A stretch of DNA of 15,489 nt from Thiocapsa sp035467215 (GTDB taxonomy: Bacteria > Pseudomonadota > Gammaproteobacteria > Chromatiales > Chromatiaceae), in the NCBI RefSeq assembly GCF_035467215.1, contig NZ_DATITZ010000141.1:1-15489 (forward strand), in the 5' to 3' direction. Of this stretch, positions 1 through 6,419 are shown piece after piece. The notes beneath the pieces were generated by a model. The model searched no databases. It was not told the origin of the DNA and worked only from the letters and a program-made list of their open reading frames with translations. A program made the translations under genes and the position numbers. The first letter of the stretch is position 1; the number at the start of each line of letters is the position of its first letter.

Positions 1-2304
1 CTCGAGACTGTTGCGCGCGAGATTCAGTAGTGTGTCGAGCCTTGCCAGAAGCCCGGCCTCGTCGCCGCGATGGGTGTATCCGAGCCGCGCACAGTTGATG
101 GTCACGACGCCGAGCGAGCCGGTCTGCTCGGCCGAGCCGAAAAGCCCGTTGCCGCGCTTGAGCAACTCGCGCAGATCCAGCTGAAGCCGGCAGCACATGG
201 ACCGCACCATGTTCGGGGAGAGCTCCGAGTTCAGGAAGTTCTGGAAGTAGGGCAGGCCGTACTTCGCCGTCATCTCGAACAGATGCTCCGCGTTCTCGCT
301 GTCCCACGGGAAATCGGAGGTGATGTTGTAGGTCGGGATCGGGAAGGTGAAGATCCGACCCTTGGCATCGCCCTCGGTCATCACCTCGATATAGGCCCGA
401 TTGATCAGGTCCATCTCGGTCTGGAGATCGCCGTAGGTGAAGGGCTGCTCCACGCCCGCGATCACCGGCACCTGCTCGCGCAGATCCTCGGGGCAGACCC
501 AGTCGAAGGTCAGATTGGTAAAGGGCGTGTTGCCGGTGACGAAGGTCTTGCCGCGACGGCGTGCGACAAAGGTGCCGTTGCGGGTGGTCGGGCACCAGAC
601 CAGACCCTTGTAAGGCTTACGCTCGATGAGCTGGATGTAAGTGTCGCGGTTACGGATGACATTGAGCACATGCACGCCTGAGTCTTTGCGCGTGTAGACC
701 GTGCTGCCGTAGCCGGCCAACGTGCACAACTCCTGCAGGGCATCGAGATTCTCCCGGTCATTGGTGTAGATCCGGACGCGTCCGCTCTCCTCGACGCTGC
801 CGTCGCCCTTCACATAGGTGTCCAGGAAGAGTCGGATCTGCCGGACCGACAGGGTGCGGATGAATCCGGGGACACACTTGCGCTCGAGATACCCGAGCAC
901 GAAGTCGCTCGCGTCCCGGTTCAGGCGATAGCGGCAAACGGGATAATTGGCGTAGGTCCCGGTGTGCTCGTAGCGATGCCAGCTCAGATCGAGCTCATGC
1001 AACAGCCACTCGATCTCGGCGGCGTTTTCGGGGTTTCCAGTCGACTGATAGAGGGCAACCCGGCGGCGACCGTCGCTGAAGTCGAAATTGCCCTCGGCCA
1101 CCACCCAGGCCATCAGCATGACCAGCTTATCGTCGACCTCGAGCGTCGATGTGGTCTCCCAGGCATTGGGAACGATCACCGGGGACTTCAGCTCGGCGAC
1201 GGTTTCGATGTCTTCCAGCACCCAGCGGTCGTCGCTGTTGAAGACCTTGCGCAGGATCTTGTGCCGTGGCGTGACCCATTGCTCCTGCGTGCGGTTGCGC
1301 AGCACGTACATGTCGCCGTCGAAGTCGTAGGCGGTGATCGCCAGCGGTTCCAGATATTCGAGCTGATTGGTGCGCCAGTCGATTGTGGCGATCTTCTCGC
1401 CCGGGGCAATTTGGTCGTGTCGCTTCCAGCCGTTCTCGGTCAGACACTCGGTCTCTTCGTCGACACACTGACAGCCCCAACGCGACGGCACGTTCAGGTT
1501 GTAGATCAGCTCCTGGATCGCCTGCTTGACATGCGGATAATCCAGCCCGTCGATGCGCACGAAGGGCGCCATGTAGGTGTCGAAGCTGGAAAACGCCTGT
1601 GCGCCGGCCCACTCGTTCTGGAGCGTCCCGAGAAAGTTGACGATCTGGCCGATCGCCGATGACATGTGCTTGGGCGGCCCCGCCTCGACCTTGCCCGGAA
1701 CACCGTTCAGGCCCTCGTTGAGGAGGGTGCGCAGCGACCAGCCGGCGCAGTAGCCCGAGAGCATGTCCAGATCATGGATGTGGATGTCGCCGTCACGATG
1801 GGCCTGGCCGATCTCGGGCGGGTAGACGTGGCTCAACCAGTAGTTGGCGATCATCTTGCCCGAGGTGTTGAGGATCAGGCCGCCGAGCGAGTAGCCCTGA
1901 TTGGCATTGGCCGCGACCCGCCAGTCCGAGCGGTCGAGATACTCGTTGATGGAGCCGCCGACATCGACCAGCGTGCGATGCTCGTCGCGCAGCTTCTTGT
2001 GCTGCTCGCGATAGACGATGTAGCTGCGGGCGGTCTCGAAATGGTTGGCGCTGATCAGCGTCTGCTCGACGACATCCTGAATGCCTTCGATATCGGGCAG
2101 GCGCTCCGCCCCGTAGCGATGCGCCAGCACCTTGACGACCTGCGCCGTCAGCAGACTCGCCTCGGGCGTACCGAACTCACCGCTTGCCTGTCCCGCGCGC
2201 TGGATCGCCGATTCGATCTTGGCCGCATCGAAACGCACCTCGACACCGTCGCGCTTGCGGACCCGCAAGGGCAGGGTCGACAGGGTGTTGTGCTGGTGTC
2301 CCAT
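1..2304 (-). CDS. nrdD: Anaerobic (class III) ribonucleoside-triphosphate reductase NrdD, interrupted by an intein; 3' end outside the window
   Basis: This gene reduces ribonucleotides to deoxyribonucleotides without oxygen, using a glycyl radical installed by the NrdG activase. The minus-strand frame is open from ATG 2304 to the left edge, 768 codons, of which 455 are extein. Residues about 10-95 form an ATP-cone (LPLRVRKRDG...). The catalytic domain follows, with HIHDLDMLSGYCAGWS, the intein after Gln279, then TPFTNLTFDW, FPIPTYNIT, the SMCCRLQLD motif (probably holding the thiyl cysteine, by inference) and TGSLGVVTIN. This is the Thermotoga/Pyrococcus-like NrdD subtype rather than the E. 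coli one. The C-terminal zinc site and glycyl-radical loop lie beyond the edge, so activity cannot be judged, and no nrdG is in the window. The Shine-Dalgarno is weak (AGAGACG). The start is supported by the ATP-cone beginning a few residues later and by the promoter and NrdR boxes just upstream. Confidence 0.93.
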   Translation of the reverse strand, partial: MGHQHNTLSTLPLRVRKRDGVEVRFDAAKIESAIQRAGQASGEFGTPEASLLTAQVVKVLAHRYGAERLPDIEGIQDVVEQTLISANHFETARSYIVYREQHKKLRDEHRTLVDVGGSINEYLDRSDWRVAANANQGYSLGGLILNTSGKMIANYWLSHVYPPEIGQAHRDGDIHIHDLDMLSGYCAGWSLRTLLNEGLNGVPGKVEAGPPKHMSSAIGQIVNFLGTLQNEWAGAQAFSSFDTYMAPFVRIDGLDYPHVKQAIQELIYNLNVPSRWGCQCVDEETECLTENGWKRHDQIAPGEKIATIDWRTNQLEYLEPLAITAYDFDGDMYVLRNRTQEQWVTPRHKILRKVFNSDDRWVLEDIETVAELKSPVIVPNAWETTSTLEVDDKLVMLMAWVVAEGNFDFSDGRRRVALYQSTGNPENAAEIEWLLHELDLSWHRYEHTGTYANYPVCRYRLNRDASDFVLGYLERKCVPGFIRTLSVRQIRLFLDTYVKGDGSVEESGRVRIYTNDRENLDALQELCTLAGYGSTVYTRKDSGVHVLNVIRNRDTYIQLIERKPYKGLVWCPTTRNGTFVARRRGKTFVTGNTPFTNLTFDWVCPEDLREQVPVIAGVEQPFTYGDLQTEMDLINRAYIEVMTEGDAKGRIFTFPIPTYNITSDFPWDSENAEHLFEMTAKYGLPYFQNFLNSELSPNMVRSMCCRLQLDLRELLKRGNGLFGSAEQTGSLGVVTINCARLGYTHRGDEAGLLARLDTLLNLARNSLE
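529..1467 (-). mobile_element. Intein with LAGLIDADG homing endonuclease domain inside NrdD (313 aa, in frame)
   Basis: NrdD homology stops after ...SRWGCQ and resumes at TPFTNLTFDW. The 313 codons between read as a self-splicing intein. Block A starts at Cys1 (CVDEETECLTENGWK). Block B is VTPRHKIL, with the TxxH residues Thr66 and His69. The first LAGLIDADG helix is MLMAWVVAEG (acidic Glu125) and the second is LFLDTYVKGDG (acidic Asp222), so both metal-binding acids remain. The C-terminal blocks read VWCPTTRNGTFVARR, then GKTFVTGN ending in Asn313. The +1 extein residue is Thr. The penultimate residue is Gly instead of the usual His, and block F has Cys292 where Asp or Cys is typical. There is no stop codon or frameshift, so splicing is probably active. 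Endonuclease activity is plausible because both acids remain, but 313 residues is short for an endonuclease-containing intein. The site is a conserved catalytic-core motif, as is common for inteins. Confidence 0.93.
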
Positions 2305-2325
2305 GGAGGCGTCTCTTGTGCGTTG

Positions 2326-2341
2326 CCACTATATCTTGTGG
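2326..2341 (-). promoter_or_regulatory. NrdR box 1 (proximal) upstream of nrdD
   Basis: The minus strand reads CCACAAGATATAGTGG, an imperfect palindrome close to the NrdR-box consensus (acaCwAtATaTwGtgt type). It lies 21 bp upstream of the nrdD ATG and would overlap the transcription start if the -10 at 2347-2352 is used. NrdR is the ATP/dATP-responsive repressor of ribonucleotide reductase operons. The call rests on sequence pattern and position; the nrdR gene is not in the window. Confidence 0.72.
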
Positions 2342-2346
2342 TGCGG

Positions 2347-2375
2347 ACTATAACGCCAACTAGATGCTGTGTTGG
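2347..2375 (-). promoter_or_regulatory. Predicted sigma-70 promoter of nrdD
   Basis: On the minus strand, TATAGT (2347-2352, one mismatch to TATAAT) is preceded at a 17-bp spacing by a weak -35, CCAACA (2370-2375). Transcription would begin near 2340, giving a leader of about 36 nt. The -10 lies in the linker between the two NrdR boxes, and the boxes cover the -35 and the start site, which suits repression. The -35 is poor, so the promoter may be weak or need an activator. Confidence 0.45.
2357..2372 (-). promoter_or_regulatory. NrdR box 2 (distal) upstream of nrdD
   Basis: The minus strand reads ACACAGCATCTAGTTG, a weaker match to the NrdR box. It begins exactly 31 bp from box 1, leaving a 15-bp linker. 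Paired NrdR boxes about three helical turns apart are the known arrangement for this repressor, so the spacing strengthens both calls. It overlaps the predicted -35 element. Confidence 0.65.
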
Positions 2376-2471
2376 AGAGTTTGAAGGGAAGTTGATCGGG
2401 GTCAACCCGGATGCATTCTTCGGTTGCGCTCCGGACAGCTCCGGTCGCGTGCCTGCGGAACGATCGGCTGC

Positions 2472-2500
2472 TTGACACCCGGGCACCGAAGCCGGACGAT
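2472..2500 (+). promoter_or_regulatory. Candidate sigma-70 promoter for the miaB operon
   Basis: A perfect TTGACA (2472-2477) is followed after 17 bp by GACGAT (2495-2500), which matches the -10 consensus at three of six positions. It lies about 100 bp before the miaB start. The 2305-2601 stretch between the divergent nrdD and miaB holds only this candidate, the nrdD promoter and the NrdR boxes. Short reading frames there look like chance. Confidence 0.4.
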
Positions 2501-2601
2501 GCTGATCCGCACGGCTGGTCGCTCGACGGCCGGGGGTTGTGGATGGCTTATCCTCACCCCATCAACCTGATCTATTGCGCGATCGCGCCCCCCTCGCTCT
2601 C

Positions 2602-3987
2602 ATGCCTTCGATGCCCCGCAAGCTTTTTATCCAGACCCACGGCTGCCAGATGAACGAATACGACTCGGCCCGCATGGCTGATGTTCTGCATGCGTCCGCA
2701 GGTCTGGAGCTGACGGAGCGGGCGGAGGACGCCGATGTCCTGCTGCTTAATACCTGCTCGATCCGCGAGAAGGCACAAGAGAAGGTGTTCTCGCAGCTCG
2801 GCCGTTGGCGGGCGTTGAAGCTCGAGAATCCGGACCTGGTCATCGGTGTGGGTGGTTGCGTCGCGAGTCAGGAGGGCGATGCGATTCGCGCGCGCGCACC
2901 CTATGTCGACATCGTATTCGGCCCCCAGACGCTGCACCGGTTGCCCGAGATGCTCAAGAACCTCGGGGAGCGACACGCGCCCCAGGTGGATGTCTCGTTC
3001 CCGCAGATCGAGAAATTCGATTGCCTGCCGATACCCCGGGCCGAGGGACCGACCGCCTTCGTGTCCGTCATGGAGGGTTGCTCCAAGTACTGCACTTACT
3101 GCGTCGTGCCCTACACGCGCGGGGAGGAAATCAGCCGTCCCTTCGACGACGTGATCGCGGAGGTCGCCGCCCTGGCCGAGCAGGGCGTCCGCGAGGTCAC
3201 CCTGCTCGGGCAGAACGTGAATGCCTATCGGGGCGCTTTCGCCGACGAGGCCGGCGAGGGCGACACCGCCGATCTTGCGCTTCTGATCCGCTATGTCGCC
3301 GCGATCGACGGGATCGATCGCATCCGCTTCACCACCAGCCATCCGGTGGAGTTTTCGGACGGTTTGATCGATGTCTATGCGGATGTGCCCGAGCTCGTGA
3401 GCTTCGTGCATCTGCCTGCGCAATCGGGCTCGGATCGCATCCTCGCCGCCATGAAGCGGGGGCACACGGCGCTCGAGTACCGCTCCAAGATCCGCCGGCT
3501 GCGCCAGGCCCGGCCCGGGATCGGCATCTCCACCGACGTCATCGTCGGCTTTCCCGGCGAGACCGAGAGCGACTTTGCCGCGACCATGGATCTGGTCGAG
3601 GAGATCGGGTTCGACCAGAGCTTCAGCTTCATCTATAGCCGGCGGCCCGGCACGCCGGCAGCCGATTATCCGGACGACGTGCCGCTTGCCGACAAGAAGT
3701 CTCGGTTGGAGCGGCTTCAGGCGCGCATCAACGACAACGCTCGGCATTACAGCCAGGGGATGGTCGGCACCCTTCAGCGCATCTTGGTCGAGCGGCCGTC
3801 GCGCAAGGATCCGTTCCAGCTTGCCGGTCGGACCGAGAACAATCGCGTCGTCAATTTCTCCGGCGCGCCCGCGCTGATCGGCGATTTCGTCGAGGTCGAG
3901 ATCACCGAGGCGCTCCCCAACTCGCTGCGTGGCCGTCTCGTCACCGCTGCACCGATTCAGACGGCGTTGAGCGGAATCGGCGGTTGA
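2602..3987 (+). CDS. miaB: tRNA-2-methylthio-N6-dimethylallyladenosine synthase MiaB
   Basis: MiaB is a radical-SAM methylthiotransferase that adds a 2-methylthio group to i6A37 of tRNAs reading UNN codons. The N-terminal UPF0004 domain carries its three cluster cysteines in THGCQMNEY, LNTCSIREK and GVGGCVASQ. The radical-SAM CxxxCxxC is in MEGCSKYCTYCVVPYTRGEE. A TRAM domain ends the protein (from about RILVERPSRKDPF). From ATG 2602 it is 461 residues, near the usual size (E. coli about 474). The start is uncertain. ATG 2611 (MPRKLFIQTHGCQMNE) aligns best with the E. coli N-terminus, while ATG 2539 would add 21 unconserved residues, although a G-rich, weakly SD-like stretch precedes it. No clear Shine-Dalgarno precedes 2602 or 2611. 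It heads a plus-strand operon with ybeZ, ybeY and corC. Confidence 0.95.
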   Translation: MPSMPRKLFIQTHGCQMNEYDSARMADVLHASAGLELTERAEDADVLLLNTCSIREKAQEKVFSQLGRWRALKLENPDLVIGVGGCVASQEGDAIRARAPYVDIVFGPQTLHRLPEMLKNLGERHAPQVDVSFPQIEKFDCLPIPRAEGPTAFVSVMEGCSKYCTYCVVPYTRGEEISRPFDDVIAEVAALAEQGVREVTLLGQNVNAYRGAFADEAGEGDTADLALLIRYVAAIDGIDRIRFTTSHPVEFSDGLIDVYADVPELVSFVHLPAQSGSDRILAAMKRGHTALEYRSKIRRLRQARPGIGISTDVIVGFPGETESDFAATMDLVEEIGFDQSFSFIYSRRPGTPAADYPDDVPLADKKSRLERLQARINDNARHYSQGMVGTLQRILVERPSRKDPFQLAGRTENNRVVNFSGAPALIGDFVEVEITEALPNSLRGRLVTAAPIQTALSGIGG

Positions 3988-5000
3988 GCGCGACTACCCC
4001 CTTGTCCGCCCAACCGCAAACACTGGATCTGGAGCTCGAGCCCGCCGACAACGTGCGGCTCGCCAATCTCTGTGGCCAGTTCGATCAGCACCTGCGCCAG
4101 TTGGAGCGTCGACTCGGCATCGAGATCAGCAATCGCGGCGTCAACTTCCGCCTGATCGGCGATCCGGAAGGCGTGCGACTCGGAGAGCAGCTGCTCCGAG
4201 ATCTCTACGCCGAGACCCCGTCCGAGGTCCTCACGCCCGAGACCATTCATCTCTGGCTCCAGGAATCCGGCGCCGACGCGCTTTTGGAGTCGGCCGAGGA
4301 GCGTTTGCCCGATGTCGTCATCAAGACCAAGCGAGGCCTGATCCGGGCACGCGGACCGAATCAGCAGAGCTATCTCCACGCCATCCTCAAGCACGACATC
4401 AACTTCGGAGTCGGCCCGGCCGGGACGGGCAAGACCTATCTCGCCGTGGCCTGCGCGGTCGAGGCACTTGAATCCGACAGCGTGCGCCGGCTCTTGCTGG
4501 TGCGTCCGGCGGTGGAGGCGGGCGAGCGTCTGGGGTTCCTGCCCGGCGATCTGGCCCAGAAGATCGATCCCTATCTGCGTCCGCTCTACGACGCACTCTT
4601 CGAGATGCTCGGCTTCGAGAAGGTCACCAAGCTGCTCGAGCGCAACGTCATCGAGGTCGCCCCGTTGGCCTATATGCGCGGTCGCACCCTCAACGACTCA
4701 TTCATTATTCTGGACGAGGCCCAAAACACGACGCCCGAGCAGATGAAGATGTTCCTGACGCGCATCGGCTTCGGCTCGACCGCGGTGATCACGGGTGACG
4801 TGACCCAGGTCGACCTGCCGCGCGGGCAGCCCTCGGGTCTGCGCCAGGCGGTCGAGATCCTCAAGGACGTCGAGGGCATCAGTTTCACCTTCTTCAACGC
4901 CCGCGACGTGGTGCGTCATGCACTGGTTCAGCGCATCGTCAGTGCCTACGATGCCTTCGAGCAGCCGGTACCTCTGCGGGGGCGGGCGCCGAAGGCATGA
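3984..5000 (+). CDS. ybeZ: PhoH-like ATPase YbeZ
   Basis: This is a cytoplasmic P-loop NTPase of the PhoH family, 338 residues. In E. coli the family member partners with YbeY in rRNA maturation and RNA quality control. Walker A is GPAGTGKT (about residues 144-151) and Walker B is FIILDEAQNTTPEQMK (about 240-255), the family signature. The PhoH core covers about residues 120-325. The start is TTG at 3984. It overlaps the miaB stop in the four bases TTGA, and no ATG or GTG lies nearby that preserves the N-terminal region, so translation is probably coupled to miaB. The stop overlaps the ybeY start in ATGA. The order miaB-ybeZ-ybeY-corC is conserved in gammaproteobacteria and supports the assignment. 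Confidence 0.94.
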   Translation: MSATTPLSAQPQTLDLELEPADNVRLANLCGQFDQHLRQLERRLGIEISNRGVNFRLIGDPEGVRLGEQLLRDLYAETPSEVLTPETIHLWLQESGADALLESAEERLPDVVIKTKRGLIRARGPNQQSYLHAILKHDINFGVGPAGTGKTYLAVACAVEALESDSVRRLLLVRPAVEAGERLGFLPGDLAQKIDPYLRPLYDALFEMLGFEKVTKLLERNVIEVAPLAYMRGRTLNDSFIILDEAQNTTPEQMKMFLTRIGFGSTAVITGDVTQVDLPRGQPSGLRQAVEILKDVEGISFTFFNARDVVRHALVQRIVSAYDAFEQPVPLRGRAPKA

Positions 5001-5497
5001 GCGGCGATCGGCCCGTGACGCTCGATCTGGATCTGCAGATCGCTTGCGAGGCAGCGGATCTCCCGGCTCCGGCCGACTTCGAGCGCTGGGCGGCGGCAGC
5101 CTTGGCGGGTCGGCGCGAGCGTGCGTCCCTGACCATTCGCCTCGTGGATGTCGAGGAGGGCGCGGCCCTGAACGGAACCTACCGGGAACGCGAAGGGCCG
5201 ACCAATGTTCTCTCCTTTCCGTTCGACCTTCCGCCCGAGCTGGCGCTCGGTCTCGACGCGCAGGATCCGATCGCCGATCTGCTCGGCGATCTCGTGATTT
5301 GCGCCGACGTGGTGCAGCGCCAAGCACGGGAACAGTGCAAGACCGCACAGGCCCACTGGGCCCACATGGTGGTGCACGGCGTCCTGCATCTGCTTGATTA
5401 CGATCACCTTACAGAGAGCGATGCCGAGGAGATGGAAACCCTGGAATCGGGTATCCTCGGCGCGTTGGGCTTTCCTTCACCTTACGAGGATCAATAA
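4997..5497 (+). CDS. ybeY: Endoribonuclease / rRNA maturation factor YbeY
   Basis: YbeY is a zinc-dependent single-strand endoribonuclease needed for 16S rRNA 3'-end maturation and 70S quality control. The protein is 166 residues, a usual family length. It carries the conserved block REREGPTNVLSFPFD, then LGDLVICADVV, then the metal-binding motif HGVLHLLDYDH (about residues 127-137) with all three zinc histidines (127, 131, 137). The family motif is HGxLHLxGYDH, and the usual glycine before YDH is Asp134 here. The ATG overlaps the ybeZ stop in ATGA, implying translational coupling, and the corC start is 6 nt downstream of the stop. Confidence 0.94.
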   Translation: MSGDRPVTLDLDLQIACEAADLPAPADFERWAAAALAGRRERASLTIRLVDVEEGAALNGTYREREGPTNVLSFPFDLPPELALGLDAQDPIADLLGDLVICADVVQRQAREQCKTAQAHWAHMVVHGVLHLLDYDHLTESDAEEMETLESGILGALGFPSPYEDQ

Positions 5498-5503
5498 CAC
5501 ACG

Positions 5504-6394
5504 ATGGCCAGCGATCGATCTACCGAGGGCTCGCGTTCACGCAACTGGTTCGAACGGATCGGCCAGATGCTCGGGGGCGAGCCACAGGACAAGGAGCAGC
5601 TCTTGGAGGTGCTCAAGGATGCGAAGGAGCGCGAGCTGCTCGATACCGATGCCTTGAGCATGATCGAAGGCGTGTTGCAGGTCTCCGATCTGCGTGTGCG
5701 CGACATCATGATTCCACGTGCCGAGATGGTCTCTCTCAGGCGCGACGACCCGCTGGAAAAGATCCTCGAGATTGCCGTCAAATCGGCACATTCCCGTTTC
5801 CCCGTCACCGGCGACGACAAAGGAGAGGTCGTCGGCATCCTGCTCGCCAAGGACCTGCTGTCCTTCTGCCGAGAACATGGCGGGCGTGCCTTCAACATCC
5901 GCGATCTGTTGCGTTCCGCGGTCTTTGTGCCCGAGAGCAAGCGCCTCAATGTCCTGCTCAAGGAGTTTCGTTCCAGCCGCAATCACATGGCGATCGTGAT
6001 CGACGAGTACGGCAGTGCCGGCGGACTCGTGACCATCGAGGACGTGCTCGAGCAGATCGTCGGCGAGATCGACGACGAGCACGACTACGACGAAGGCCCC
6101 GGGATCTTCCGGCGCGGCAAGAACGAGTTCAGCGCCAAGGCGCGCACGACCGTCGAAGACTTCAACGCGTATTTCGGCAGCGACTTCTCGGACGAGGAGT
6201 TCGACACCATCGGCGGACTGGTCGTCAACGCACTCGGGCATCTGCCCAAGAAAGGCGAGTCGGTCGAGCTCGGCCGGTTCCGCTTCACCGTAATGCGTGC
6301 GGACAGCCGACGTGTCCACCTCGTGAGTGTAGAGGCGTTGGATTTCACCGAAGACGCACCCGTTGTCTCGGAGGACGCCGCGCGACCAACCTGA
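5504..6394 (+). CDS. corC: CorC/YbeX family CBS-domain protein
   Basis: The 296-residue protein has the CorC/HlyC family layout. Two CBS domains (about residues 66-120 and 130-190; DIMIPRAEMVSL, RFPVTGDDKGEVVGILLAKDLL, HMAIVIDEYGSAGGLVTIEDVLEQIVGEIDDE) are followed by a CorC_HlyC domain (about 208-285). There is no membrane segment, so it is the cytosolic YbeX/CorC type, linked in enterobacteria to magnesium/cobalt efflux and to ribosome or heat-stress phenotypes. It is the last of the conserved miaB-ybeZ-ybeY-corC block and starts 6 nt after ybeY. The Shine-Dalgarno is weak (GAGG about 16 nt upstream), so expression may depend on coupling. The exact biochemical role is unsettled for the family. 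Confidence 0.92.
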   Translation: MASDRSTEGSRSRNWFERIGQMLGGEPQDKEQLLEVLKDAKERELLDTDALSMIEGVLQVSDLRVRDIMIPRAEMVSLRRDDPLEKILEIAVKSAHSRFPVTGDDKGEVVGILLAKDLLSFCREHGGRAFNIRDLLRSAVFVPESKRLNVLLKEFRSSRNHMAIVIDEYGSAGGLVTIEDVLEQIVGEIDDEHDYDEGPGIFRRGKNEFSAKARTTVEDFNAYFGSDFSDEEFDTIGGLVVNALGHLPKKGESVELGRFRFTVMRADSRRVHLVSVEALDFTEDAPVVSEDAARPT

Positions 6395-6419
6395 AGCGGA
6401 AAGCTGGAGATTGGAGCCA

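Noticed and set aside
70..2475. Several plus-strand open frames (70-681, 964-1662, 1666-2475) that might be genes
   Set aside because: They lie antisense to the continuous nrdD-intein frame, which has clear homology. Their composition is that of a complement of coding DNA.
2411..2653. Small plus-strand frame before miaB as a leader peptide gene
   Set aside because: It overlaps miaB out of frame, shows no Shine-Dalgarno or attenuator-like structure, and covers the candidate promoter.
2572..3747. 391-codon minus-strand open frame opposite miaB
   Set aside because: It mirrors the strongly supported miaB frame in GC-rich DNA. It shows no recognisable domain and is an expected antisense shadow.
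4698..5407. Minus-strand frames opposite ybeZ and ybeY (4698-5348, 4946-5407)
   Set aside because: They are antisense shadows of overlapping genes with clear motifs, and have no independent support.
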